DNA from: Sedimentisphaerales bacterium
Lineage (GTDB): Bacteria; Planctomycetota; Phycisphaerae; Sedimentisphaerales; SM23-30
Reading direction: 5' to 3'
Assembly: GCA_016928435.1 (NCBI GenBank)
Contig: JAFGKT010000036.1
Location: 1-60,376 of the forward strand
DNA length: 60,376 bases
Made by a program: the position numbers and the translations under genes. The notes below the pieces were generated by a model. It had not been told where the DNA came from and did not search any database. It was given only the letters and a program-made list of their open reading frames with translations. Of the stretch, positions 36,088-44,366 are shown in pieces. Each line of letters opens with the position of its first letter. Positions within the stretch are counted from its first letter, which is position 1.

Positions 36088-36975
36088 CTAACTATAGGGA
36101 AAACTCGCCATCAACGAACCAATAACTAAATGCCAGCCGTCCACCAACACAAACAACAACAACTTGAACGGCAAAGAAATCAAAACCGGAGGCAACATCA
36201 TCATCCCCATCGACATCAAAATCGATGCGATAACCATGTCGATCACCAAAAAAGGCAGATAAATATAAAATCCCATGATGAACGCTTGTTTCAGTTCGCT
36301 TGTGATAAACGCCGGTATCAGCGCCGTCATCGAAACATCCTGCCACTGCAGCGTCTCATCCATTATCTTCTGCTCAACTTCCGCAGATGGATGCGAAAAC
36401 TCCACAAACATGTAAACATCTTCAGTATTTCCACAGCTTTCGATCTGGCTCGTCATGAAACGCCGCAGATGATTCTTAGCTCGCCCCCAAGCCTCCATCT
36501 GCGTAATCGCGGCCGTACCCTCCGGCGGATTCACATAAGGCTGAATGGCCTCAGTGTTGATATCGCTCCAAAGCGGCGCCATTATGCAAAACGTCATAAA
36601 TAACGCCATCCCCGTGATGATTTGCGCAGGCGGCAGTTGTTGCGTCGCCATCGCCTGACGCAGCAACGCCAAAACAATGATGATCCGCGTAAAGCAAGTC
36701 GTCATTATCAGTATTGCCGGAGCCAATGACAACACCGTCAACAGCAGCATAATCTCTAATGCGCTGCTTAGTCGCTGCGGACTCGTCATCGTATCGATCA
36801 GTTGACTTGGGTCCATACCCCCAGAGGCAGGCGCCTCGGTCGCCTCACTCATCACCCCCGGATCAGCCGCTGCCTCAGTCTGTCCCAGCGCAGAACCACC
36901 CAATGCCGGAACGGCTAAGAAAAACGCTAACCAAAATGTCGCAACTGTCGTCCTTGACAACTTCGATCCATCCAT
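36088..36975 (-). CDS. fliP: FliP, flagellar export channel protein
   Basis: The 295-residue product has an N-terminal signal peptide (TVATFWLAFFLAVPALGGSA), as most FliP proteins do. A polar stretch follows, then four transmembrane helices with the family motifs LTVLSLAPAILIMTTCFTRI and LALLRQAMATQQLPPAQI. The C-terminal part has FVLPFLVIDMVIASILMSMGM-like sequence. Five copies form the core of the export pore. It is preceded by fliO at 61 bases and followed by a repeat-filled gap before fliQ. Confidence 0.95.
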   Translation of the reverse strand: MDGSKLSRTTVATFWLAFFLAVPALGGSALGQTEAAADPGVMSEATEAPASGGMDPSQLIDTMTSPQRLSSALEIMLLLTVLSLAPAILIMTTCFTRIIIVLALLRQAMATQQLPPAQIITGMALFMTFCIMAPLWSDINTEAIQPYVNPPEGTAAITQMEAWGRAKNHLRRFMTSQIESCGNTEDVYMFVEFSHPSAEVEQKIMDETLQWQDVSMTALIPAFITSELKQAFIMGFYIYLPFLVIDMVIASILMSMGMMMLPPVLISLPFKLLLFVLVDGWHLVIGSLMASFPYS

Positions 36976-37036
36976 GAAATCGTGTGTTATATTGCGAACT
37001 CAAACCAAAGGCAAAAAACCCCGGCTATTATCAACT

Positions 37037-37825
37037 CTAACGTCGCTGCCGCACAGAAAGCTTCTTTATCCCTTTTACTTTGTCCAACAAACCTTCAACT
37101 TCCGCTTTGGCTTCTCCCCAATCATCAGTCTCAGGTATGACCGACTCAGCCGGCTCAGCAAAATCCGCTTGCTCTTCAGCCTGCTCATATTGCCTCGACT
37201 CCCGCCGGAACAAACCCGCGAACGTATTGCTGATCGATCCCGCCGCCCCACTGCTAACCATACCCATCAGACGCGATATCTCGTCAGGGTCGTCAATTCG
37301 ATCCAAAACCGCCATGTGATTCGGACTAATACCCACAAATAACAAACGCGACCCACATTTGACCAAACAAATGCTCTGCTTGGAATTGACCACACTCCGA
37401 GAAAGAATCTCTATCCCTGATTTGCCGCCCAGCCCCCCTGAGCCGATCTTGAAACGACGCAGCAAGTAAGCTGCGCCAATAATCGCCGCCAAAACCAAAA
37501 GCAACGCCAGCAATGCCCGGCCCATATCCGGTTGAGAACTCGAAGCACGCGGCGCCGCGGCACCACCTTCATCTTGTACGCTCGCCTCGGAACCGCCCAC
37601 TCGTTCAAACTCAAAAGCAGGTAGTGCCACCTCCGCCGCTTCTTCAGCGACCAACTGCGATGCGCAAGGATCAACGGGATCAGGATTGGCAACCACCCCT
37701 GTATCCACCGTGGCCTCTAATGCTTCCTGCGCCAAAGCAATGGATGCTAGACAACCAAAAATCAAGACCAACAGTATTGACCTTAACTTTTGGCTATGCG
37801 GAATTGTAAAACCAAAATCAAACAT
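37037..37825 (-). CDS. fliO: FliO-like flagellar biosynthesis protein
   Basis: The 262-residue product has a signal peptide (LRSILLVLIFGCLASIALAQ), then about 80 residues of acidic, Ala-rich sequence. A single transmembrane helix (LLALLLVLAAIIGAAYLLRRF) is followed by the cytoplasmic FliO core (ILSRSVVNSKQSICLVKCGSRLLFVGIS). FliO helps assemble the FliP ring; its place just before fliP fits. It is longer than the usual 100-150 residues because of the periplasmic extension. ATG 37825 is preferred over an in-frame TTG 48 bases earlier that lacks a binding site. Confidence 0.82.
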   Translation of the reverse strand: MFDFGFTIPHSQKLRSILLVLIFGCLASIALAQEALEATVDTGVVANPDPVDPCASQLVAEEAAEVALPAFEFERVGGSEASVQDEGGAAAPRASSSQPDMGRALLALLLVLAAIIGAAYLLRRFKIGSGGLGGKSGIEILSRSVVNSKQSICLVKCGSRLLFVGISPNHMAVLDRIDDPDEISRLMGMVSSGAAGSISNTFAGLFRRESRQYEQAEEQADFAEPAESVIPETDDWGEAKAEVEGLLDKVKGIKKLSVRQRR

Positions 37826-38148
37826 ATCAGCCTGGCTTATTTGGGACACCGATATCGACTCAAAAAGCGCCAAAAACGCCTTTGATTGGCATCGTACCCA
37901 TGGGTCTTTGCTGAGATCGTCGACGACGACCCGGAATTATCTGTGACGGCAGGCGATCACTCCACCAAATCCAACGGCTCATGCCGCTTTTCGCTCGGCT
38001 GGACAGCAAAAACCAGGTCTTTCCCATAGACCCAGCAAACTTGTCGCCCATAACGCCTGACCAGATTTGCTAAATTTTCTCACCAAAGGCCATGACATCG
38101 GCGAACGCCCCGGCCATCTCCATCAACCTTCACGGCGAATGAAGGCAC
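37826..38148. other. Gap between fliN and fliO
   Basis: No recognised gene. A 63-codon minus-strand frame (37860-38051) has an ATG but no domain and only a weak purine tract upstream. No repeat family of the window is present. Confidence 0.5.
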
Positions 38149-38595
38149 TCATATCGTATCTTTGGCAAAATGCTCGGTAGCCCCAGCGACAATCTCGTTA
38201 ACTCGCACGCAAAAGTTCTCGTTTACCACCAAAACTTCGCCCCGAGCCACCAGCTTCTCGTTTACCAATATGTCAACCGGATCACCGGCTAATTTGTCCA
38301 ATTCCACCACAGAACCGTTAGTCAAATGCAATATCTCATTGACCGTCATTTCAGCCCGGCCCAACTCGATCTTTACATTCAGCTCAACATCTTTGAGCAT
38401 GTCTATCGTGTTGGCCGGCTCACCGTCGGTATCAATGTTAAGAGCCGACAACTCATCCGTCGCCAAGCCGCTTGAATCCGCTTCACCAACCGCCCCCTCA
38501 CTCGCCCCGCCGGCTACTTCTTCTGCCGCTTGGCCAGCCGAATCTTCAGCACCAACATCTTGACTTTCTGCGTTTTGTTCTTCTTCTTCAGCCAC
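38149..38595 (-). CDS. fliN: FliN, flagellar switch protein
   Basis: The 148-residue product has an acidic, Ala/Gly-rich N-terminal extension of about 65 residues and then the SpoA/FliN core: [20 protein letters not shown]-like sequence followed by [36 protein letters not shown]. It builds the bottom of the C-ring and docks the export ATPase through FliH. I start it at GTG 38595, seven bases after GAGGG; an in-frame ATG 51 bases earlier has no binding site. FliM, normally just upstream, is absent here. Confidence 0.9.
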   Translation of the reverse strand: MAEEEEQNAESQDVGAEDSAGQAAEEVAGGASEGAVGEADSSGLATDELSALNIDTDGEPANTIDMLKDVELNVKIELGRAEMTVNEILHLTNGSVVELDKLAGDPVDILVNEKLVARGEVLVVNENFCVRVNEIVAGATEHFAKDTI

Positions 38596-39005
38596 AATAT
38601 GACCCTCAAAAAAGTCCAGAAAACTACGGAATATTTTATACTGCAAAAAACGTTTTAATGGAAGAAGATATCTTTAATTAATGCGCTTTTTTCTTCGTTT
38701 TTATCACTATTTTTCCCGCCAAACCCATAGCTATTCATCGACTTTTACCAAAACGTAAAAGTGACACCGCCGCCAAAATTTTTTCCTTGCTGAACCACCT
38801 CAAATTCCCGCTACCGATAAATCCACAAACCCAACTACACAACTCACAACCCTCTTAACCAAAAACTCATCGCTAAAAACAAACTATCCCTGGTAGGGTG
38901 AGTAATTTCGGGCTCTTTGCCCGATGTTACCCACGCGGTCTCTGACTATTTGACCGCCATAGGCTATTCTGATACGTCCACACGCCCAGCGCAGGCCATA
39001 CACCA
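38596..39005. other. Gap where fliM would be expected; hairpin repeat
   Basis: AT-rich noncoding sequence between fliL and fliN. The only structure is the hairpin repeat at 38893-38938. No remnant of FliM can be read in any frame. Confidence 0.55.
38893..38938. repeat. Dispersed hairpin repeat, copy 2
   Basis: GTAGGGTGAGTAA pairs with TTACCCACGC, and an inner CGGGC/GCCCG stem differs from copy 1, so the outer arms are conserved while the inner stem changes. Confidence 0.6.
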
Positions 39006-39527
39006 TCAGTCAACCGGGAACGAACGCCAGTTCGGTATCAATATCTCCGAAATCAGACCCTCAGGAATGACCTCTTCCATGTGAATCTGTAATTCTCGTT
39101 TTATTACTTGCAGTTGCGGGTCACGAATCTGGTCCGGCTGCGCCGCGCTGATCAACGACCGAACCCGATCCTTGATCTGCGTCTGGTGCGAGGCAACCGC
39201 TTCTCGCAAAGCATCAGCATTGGCAACCTCAACTCTCGCCACCACCTGCAAAGTCACTACCGTGCGAGTTCGGCCCGAAACCCAGTTGTCCACCGACATC
39301 TCCTCGCACAACTCAACCTCAACCATGTCCTCTTCGACCGCTTCCGCCGTCGGACCGATCGCCTCCGTTGCCGACGCGGAATCAGCACCTCCAGATAAAC
39401 CCTTGACCGCTAAAATAACCCCTGCTTCCACAATCAACGCTACCGCCACGATAATTATAGTCTTCGTGCCAAGCTTCGATTTCGGTTGCTGTTCGTCCGG
39501 TGTCGCTTGAGGTGTCTCTTTCGCCAT
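39006..39527 (-). CDS. fliL: FliL, flagellar basal-body-associated protein
   Basis: The 173-residue product has a short cytoplasmic N-terminus, one transmembrane helix (TIIIVAVALIVEAGVILAV) and a periplasmic domain typical of FliL, including TVVTLQVVARVEV and RDRVRSLIS-like sequence. The family rings the stator and supports torque. It lies directly after motB, 83 bases on. The ATG at 39527 has AGAGGA eight bases upstream; a longer frame from an earlier in-frame start is unlikely because it reads through that site. Confidence 0.88.
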   Translation of the reverse strand: MAKETPQATPDEQQPKSKLGTKTIIIVAVALIVEAGVILAVKGLSGGADSASATEAIGPTAEAVEEDMVEVELCEEMSVDNWVSGRTRTVVTLQVVARVEVANADALREAVASHQTQIKDRVRSLISAAQPDQIRDPQLQVIKRELQIHMEEVIPEGLISEILIPNWRSFPVD

Positions 39528-39610
39528 TTCTGCTATCCTCTCAAGAAAAAAATGCGATACATAGCCCTGCGGAAAACCCGCAACACCAAATCGCACTATC
39601 TAAATTCACT

Positions 39611-40366
39611 TTAATGCACGGAGATCGTGCCTGTACTGTTCTCCGGAGGACCGCCTTGGTAGTCCTCTATCAGATTTTCCGTCACTATTATTTCTACACG
39701 ACGATTCATTGCCCGACTTTCTTCATCATAAGCCTGGGTGCGCAACAGCTCACCGGCGCCGCAGGCTTCCAACGTTATCCGTTCCTCACGAATACCCAGC
39801 GATACCAAAAACGCCTTCACCGCTACAGCCCGAGCATAAGAAAGGTCATCCAAACTCGCGTACGGAGCATAGAGTTCCTCAGGTTTCATCATGGCATGGC
39901 CCCGAACCCGAATCTTCGTGTTCATGCCGATCACTCGTGCCGCGAATGAACGCAACTCTTCCTGAGCGCCTTCTAACAATCGCGCTCGGCCCATTTCAAA
40001 GGCGATCCGACCACCAATCACAAAATCAGGACCTTGGCGAATATTCACAACCGATGAACTCTCACCTTCGATCCCTTCGTCGCTCGATTGACCCTCTTGA
40101 AGCTGGAAACGCCGCGACACTATCTCTTCCAAGGAGCTTACCATACTATTGGTCGGCATGTCTTGGCTCGGAACAGCGCCCGCGCCGCCCATGTAACCAA
40201 AAGCTCGTTTGATCGACTCCATCGCTTCTTGAAAACGCTCGTCCTGCTTGATCTCGCTCAGTGATACCAAAATCACAAAAAAGCATAACAGCAGCGTCAT
40301 CATGTCACCATAGGTGACCATCCAATCCGGAGCCCCTTCCGGCGCCTTTTTCTGCTTTTTCGCCAT
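39611..40366 (-). CDS. motB: MotB, flagellar stator protein
   Basis: The 251-residue protein has the single transmembrane helix with the ion-binding aspartate in WMVTYGDMMTLLLCFFVIL (residues 15-33), a linker, and an OmpA-like peptidoglycan-binding domain ending in AMNRRVEIIV. In the peptidoglycan loop the usual GHTD reads GHAM, so the aspartate that contacts diaminopimelate is missing, while LSYARAVAV keeps the arginine. It follows motA by 17 bases and pairs with it as the proton- or sodium-driven stator. Confidence 0.92.
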   Translation of the reverse strand: MAKKQKKAPEGAPDWMVTYGDMMTLLLCFFVILVSLSEIKQDERFQEAMESIKRAFGYMGGAGAVPSQDMPTNSMVSSLEEIVSRRFQLQEGQSSDEGIEGESSSVVNIRQGPDFVIGGRIAFEMGRARLLEGAQEELRSFAARVIGMNTKIRVRGHAMMKPEELYAPYASLDDLSYARAVAVKAFLVSLGIREERITLEACGAGELLRTQAYDEESRAMNRRVEIIVTENLIEDYQGGPPENSTGTISVH

Positions 40367-40383
40367 ATCGTTATTCTATTCCG

Positions 40384-41160
40384 CTATTCTGCCGATTCTT
40401 TGCTATCTGCGTCACGCATCGAAGGAGGCAAAAACGTCTTCAGCTTCTGTTCCACTATTCGCGGATTATCACCCGACTGAATACTCATCACCCCTTTGAT
40501 AATAATCGTCTTTAGTGTCAATTCTTCGTTGTTCCGGATCGACAGCTTGTCAGCGATCGGTAACGCGATCATATTCGCGAACATCGAACCGTAAAGCGTC
40601 GTAATCAAAGCCACCGCCATCGCCGGACCGATCGAATCAGGATCAGCCATGTTCAACAACATGATTACCAGACCAACCAGAGTACCGATCATACCATAGG
40701 CCGGGGCGTATTTGCCGATCGCTTCAAAAAATGCCCTGCCCGATTCGTGACGTTCGCTGATCGCGTCCAACTCATTGTTCATGATCTGTTCGATCAGCTC
40801 CGGGTCCGTCCCGTCAACCGCCATCTGAATACCCATAGTAATAAACGGGTCGTCCGCGTCTTTAATCGCGCTTTCCAAAGACAAAATGCCGTCACGGCGG
40901 GCAACCTCCGCGTAACCAACCAAATCGTCTATCAACTTCTGGGCTGATTGGTCTTTGTGAAAAATAGCTTTGCTGAATACCTTCCCCGACTTCATCACCG
41001 TAGCCAGAGAAACACTCATCACCGCTGATGCTATCCCGCCCCCGATAACGATCATCGCCGATGCGCCGTCAACAAAATTGGATATTGAGGTCTTCGAGAC
41101 CATCGCGAATAGCACCAGGCTAAAGCCCATTACCAGACCAATGATGGTTGCTAGATCCAT
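40384..41160 (-). CDS. motA: MotA, flagellar stator protein
   Basis: The 258-residue protein has four transmembrane helices and the family stretches GAMIVIGGG-like (ASAMIVIGGGIASA), a cytoplasmic loop with charged residues that contact FliG, and GKYAPAYGMIGTLVGLVIML. It forms the ion channel with MotB encoded just downstream. AGGAAAG lies about nine bases before the ATG, partly inside a small inverted repeat (AACTTT-AGG-AAAGTT, 41169-41183). Confidence 0.95.
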   Translation of the reverse strand: MDLATIIGLVMGFSLVLFAMVSKTSISNFVDGASAMIVIGGGIASAVMSVSLATVMKSGKVFSKAIFHKDQSAQKLIDDLVGYAEVARRDGILSLESAIKDADDPFITMGIQMAVDGTDPELIEQIMNNELDAISERHESGRAFFEAIGKYAPAYGMIGTLVGLVIMLLNMADPDSIGPAMAVALITTLYGSMFANMIALPIADKLSIRNNEELTLKTIIIKGVMSIQSGDNPRIVEQKLKTFLPPSMRDADSKESAE

Positions 41161-41300
41161 ATTCTTAGAACTTTCCTAAAGTTATCGGTCCTTGCATATC
41201 AAAACAAAACCGTAGCGTTCAGCTATCATAAAATCAATCGGCATATTTCACGCCTCGATTTACATCAGAATCACGTTAATACCAATACCGCCCCACCAAA

Positions 41301-41492
41301 TCACGGCTTGAACACGCGAACCCGACGACAATATTCGATAGCCAACTCTACAACATTTTCCAAAGATTCACGAACTAACAGATGATCGCCGTTTATCAGA
41401 GTTATCATCGTATCGGGAGTACTCTCGATATAGCGAATCAACTCCGCGTTTACTACCAACGATTTACCATTCAGTCTGGTCAAAGCAATCAT
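41301..41492 (-). CDS. flbD: FlbD-family flagellar protein
   Basis: The 63-residue product starts with IALTRLNGKSLVVNAELIRYIES and ends with a conserved hydrophobic helix, matching the small FlbD family found between flgE and motA in many bacteria. (The name is shared with an unrelated Caulobacter regulator.) Its exact role is unknown. ATG 41492 is chosen; a TTG 45 bases earlier would add residues outside the family. A hairpin CCCCCT/AGGGGG (41509-41532) lies just upstream of the start. Confidence 0.85.
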   Translation of the reverse strand: MIALTRLNGKSLVVNAELIRYIESTPDTMITLINGDHLLVRESLENVVELAIEYCRRVRVFKP

Positions 41493-41607
41493 AAGCGCCC
41501 AACAAATTAGCCCCCTTAACTTCTCAGGGGGTCGCAAGATCAGAATTCGTGAAAAATCAACTAATCCTAACCGCTATACTGTATTTCAAATTACTCGAGC
41601 CAATAAT

Positions 41608-41648
41608 GGTCTCGCGACAGCAGAATAAACACCCCTGCCGCGAGACCC
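41608..41648. repeat. Long hairpin repeat, copy 1 of 2
   Basis: GGTCTCGCG pairs with CGCGAGACC around a loop starting CAGCAGAATAAACACCCC. The second copy differs at one base pair in a compensating way (T-A replaced by C-G), which supports a real structure. Confidence 0.7.
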
Positions 41649-41762
41649 GGGGTAATCAAAATATATCGTCGTTCACATACTTCATTTTTCGTAACCGATC
41701 TCGGTAAGTAATCTTGAAAATCTTGTTCAAAGTTACCCACGCGGTTCCCTAACCAAAAACCG

Positions 41763-41800
41763 GCCTCGCGACAGCAGAATAAACACCCCTGCCGCGAGGC
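41763..41800 (-). terminator. Long hairpin repeat, copy 2; probable terminator of flgE
   Basis: GCCTCGCG pairs with CGCGAGGC. On the minus strand the hairpin is followed by CGGTTTTTGGTT and lies only 18 bases beyond the flgE stop, so it may end or slow transcription before flbD-motA. Confidence 0.5.
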
Positions 41801-41817
41801 CCGGGGTAATTCAATTA

Positions 41818-43545
41818 TTATCGTGTCAGCATAATCAACTCATCTAGCAACTGATCACTAGTTTGGATAACTCGCGATGATGCCGAGAAACCGGTGCTGC
41901 TCACAATCAAATTAATAAACTCACGAGAAAGATCAACGTTACTCAACTCCAACGCACCCGAACTAATCTGCCCCGCACCCAAAAACTGAGGCTTTTTCAC
42001 AATCGCGTCACCCGAGTTGGGCCCCGTCTTATACAGATTGTCACCCTCAGCAATCAAAGCTTCATAGTTTCTAAACGTACTCAAAACCACCTGCCCCAAC
42101 GCCTTCGATTGACCATTGCTGAAAGAACCAACAATAATCCCATCTACGCCAATACCATAGTCCTGCAAAGTACCCGAAGGAAAACCATCCTGGCTCAACA
42201 GCGTAATCGCCGTCTGACCTTGCAGTCCCTTCAAATCACCAAAATCAAAAGTTATGCTCTGAGGCGTTTGCGCCCCCGTATCCGCATGGTCAACCGTAAA
42301 CGTCGTATTATACGCCCCGCGGAAATTACCATCTGTGTCAAAACTTATCGTACCGGTACCCAAAAAACGACTGTCGTCAGTATCATCACCACTATCCGCG
42401 AAGTAACGCCATATTGAGCCATTGTTATCTTGCGATTCCAAAGCCAAAGTCATCGTAATATCAACCGGAATACCCAGGCTGTCATAACCGCGAAAAGAGG
42501 TACGTGCGCCTTCACCCGTAGCCGCCGTAGTTACACCAAACGCGAAAGGTGATGTATAATACGGCGCTGTAGCACCAGTACCCTGCGATGCCGTGAAAGC
42601 TCCGCTGGCAAGACCAATCTGATTATACTCACCAATATTGCACGTTATCGTTATATTACCTGTCACGGCATCAAAACGAACGCCCGGCATATCAAGCGGA
42701 TCACCCGTAATATCTAGCAAATCCGGATCATCCAAAGTCGTAGCGATACCCAAAACATCTTCCAGCCAAACCATGAAATCATCCACAGTAGTAGCTGCCC
42801 CCACGACAAACTCACGCTCTTCCAACTGCGCGGTACCTTTAGTTGCTTCGGTCATGGTTATCACATTACCATCGTAGAAAAGCGGATTGCCGCCGGCGTC
42901 CTCCAAATCAACCAAAGCCGTCCCCGCCCCTGCCAAAACTCCACCCGCAATTGTCAAAGCATCCACCGTTGTTAACACCGACCGGTTTGTAGGAACAGCT
43001 CCCTCAGCGTTCAAATTACCTGAAAATGATGCTTCCGTTGTCGACGTCGCTGTCGTAATCTCACCTATCGGCAGACGTATACGCTCCAACGTACCTTCAA
43101 CAATGTTAAAATTATCATCTACACCATAGCCCTGCAGATAATAACCGTCGGAAGACATCAGGTAATTCTCACCATTAAACTCAAAAGAACCATCACGCGT
43201 GTAAACTTGCGTCCCGTCAGGCTTCTCCAAAATAAACAAACCCTGCCCTAGAATCGCTAAATCATTCTTCTTACCAGTAGTCTCCGGGGCACCGCCGGCA
43301 AAATTCCGATTGATCGAACCAACACCCACACCTGTACCAATCTGCTTGGGATTACTCCCGCCAAAATTACCGTCAGGCGCAGAACCGTAACTAAACGTGT
43401 TCAGAAACTGGTTCTGAAAATTCACCCGCGAAGACTTAAAACCATAAGTGTTAACATTCGCGATGTTATCACCTATTACGTCCATACGAAATTCGTTCGT
43501 CTTCATCCCAGACAAACCAGCGAATAATGATGATGTTAGCCCCAT
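41818..43545 (-). CDS. flgE: FlgE, flagellar hook protein
   Basis: The 575-residue protein has the rod/hook N-terminal motif LFAGLSGMKTNEFRMDVIGDNIANVNTYGFKSS, the beta-rich hook body (GLAILGQGLF-like DLAILGQGLFILEKPDG, then long Thr/Gly-rich segments) and the C-terminal FINLIVSSTGFSASSRVIQTSDQLLDELI, which packs against the N-terminal helix. It is longer than the roughly 400 residues of enterobacterial FlgE because of extra outer domains. The hook cap gene flgD precedes it and a terminator-like hairpin follows. Confidence 0.95.
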   Translation of the reverse strand: MGLTSSLFAGLSGMKTNEFRMDVIGDNIANVNTYGFKSSRVNFQNQFLNTFSYGSAPDGNFGGSNPKQIGTGVGVGSINRNFAGGAPETTGKKNDLAILGQGLFILEKPDGTQVYTRDGSFEFNGENYLMSSDGYYLQGYGVDDNFNIVEGTLERIRLPIGEITTATSTTEASFSGNLNAEGAVPTNRSVLTTVDALTIAGGVLAGAGTALVDLEDAGGNPLFYDGNVITMTEATKGTAQLEEREFVVGAATTVDDFMVWLEDVLGIATTLDDPDLLDITGDPLDMPGVRFDAVTGNITITCNIGEYNQIGLASGAFTASQGTGATAPYYTSPFAFGVTTAATGEGARTSFRGYDSLGIPVDITMTLALESQDNNGSIWRYFADSGDDTDDSRFLGTGTISFDTDGNFRGAYNTTFTVDHADTGAQTPQSITFDFGDLKGLQGQTAITLLSQDGFPSGTLQDYGIGVDGIIVGSFSNGQSKALGQVVLSTFRNYEALIAEGDNLYKTGPNSGDAIVKKPQFLGAGQISSGALELSNVDLSREFINLIVSSTGFSASSRVIQTSDQLLDELIMLTR

Positions 43546-43574
43546 TATTGGTATCCTCCAAAAAAAGGTTCCTA

Positions 43575-44339
43575 TTAACTATTGGTGTTAATCACACGCG
43601 TCAAACCAGATAGAGGCAACTCCGCGCCTCCCTGTAATATTAACTTGGCTGAGTCAGCCGCGAAACTTACCGCGTTTACAATCCCTGATATCTCCCCAGA
43701 CTCCGATTCACCTGCTACAAACATACCTATAAGCCCCGCCGCGTTCTCGCCGTTCAAAGGCATCGCCGTCGTCAATGATATACTCTCACCAGAATCCAGA
43801 ACCAGCGTAGTTCCGTCTCCCGAAAGCTCTACTGATTCAACTGTCCCAACAATATAATCGCCCGTGGGCGTCGCACCCAATACCTGCTGCCCCACCAAAT
43901 CCTGACCGCTCGTGCCGCCCAATGAATTCATATTCTCGACCGGAACCAACCAACCGTTGTCCAATTCCAGATAAATATCCGAACCATCCATCGTCACCGA
44001 AACAACCTTGCCATACGTAGGCAAGCCCGATTCGGTACTGCCCGAAACCATCTGACCTATCAGACCCGTAGCATCGCTCAGTTTCTGCTGATCCAGGAAA
44101 CCATCCAAACGCCCGATCATATCCTTGAACGATGCGTTCATCTCTTGGTTCGATTGCAATTGCTGAATCGTTGACATCTGGTTGAGCAAATCCTGATTCT
44201 TCATCGGCTCAAACGGATCCTGATTCGTCAGTTCCGTTATCATGATCTCCAAAAAATCTTGCGTATTCAGAGCCATCTTGGTCGTCGCTGATTCAACCGC
44301 GGCACTCGTCGCACTATTTGCCGAATTAACTGTTGTCAC
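43575..44339 (-). CDS. flgD: FlgD, hook-cap scaffolding protein
   Basis: The 254-residue product starts with the family motif MALNTQDFLEIMITELTNQDPFEPMKNQDLL (residues 22-50) and STIQQLQSNQEMN. The rest contains two repeated segments of the pattern GxxxGDYIVGTVESVELSGDGTTLVLDSGES, each about 45 residues, likely beta-rich. It caps the growing hook and is needed for FlgE assembly; flgE is 29 bases downstream. The start is GTG with GGAG eight bases upstream. Confidence 0.9.
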   Translation of the reverse strand: MTTVNSANSATSAAVESATTKMALNTQDFLEIMITELTNQDPFEPMKNQDLLNQMSTIQQLQSNQEMNASFKDMIGRLDGFLDQQKLSDATGLIGQMVSGSTESGLPTYGKVVSVTMDGSDIYLELDNGWLVPVENMNSLGGTSGQDLVGQQVLGATPTGDYIVGTVESVELSGDGTTLVLDSGESISLTTAMPLNGENAAGLIGMFVAGESESGEISGIVNAVSFAADSAKLILQGGAELPLSGLTRVINTNS

Positions 44340-44366
44340 AATCTATACTCCAAAACCTATCGCTTA

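Larger units (their letters stand above)
41493..41817. other. Structured gap between flgE and flbD
   Basis: It contains, in minus-strand order, a long hairpin (41763-41800), a dispersed TTACCCAC hairpin (41703-41744), a second long hairpin almost identical to the first (41608-41648) and the CCCCCT/AGGGGG hairpin (41509-41532). No gene is supported. Confidence 0.65.

Noticed and set aside
37826-38148. Remnant of fliM or another flagellar gene in the fliN-fliO gap
   Set aside because: No frame shows FliM sequence; the 63-codon frame there has no recognisable domain.
41182-41208. Sigma-28 promoter before motA (ACCGATAA on the minus strand)
   Set aside because: The -10 half is good, but no TAAA-like box lies at the right distance.
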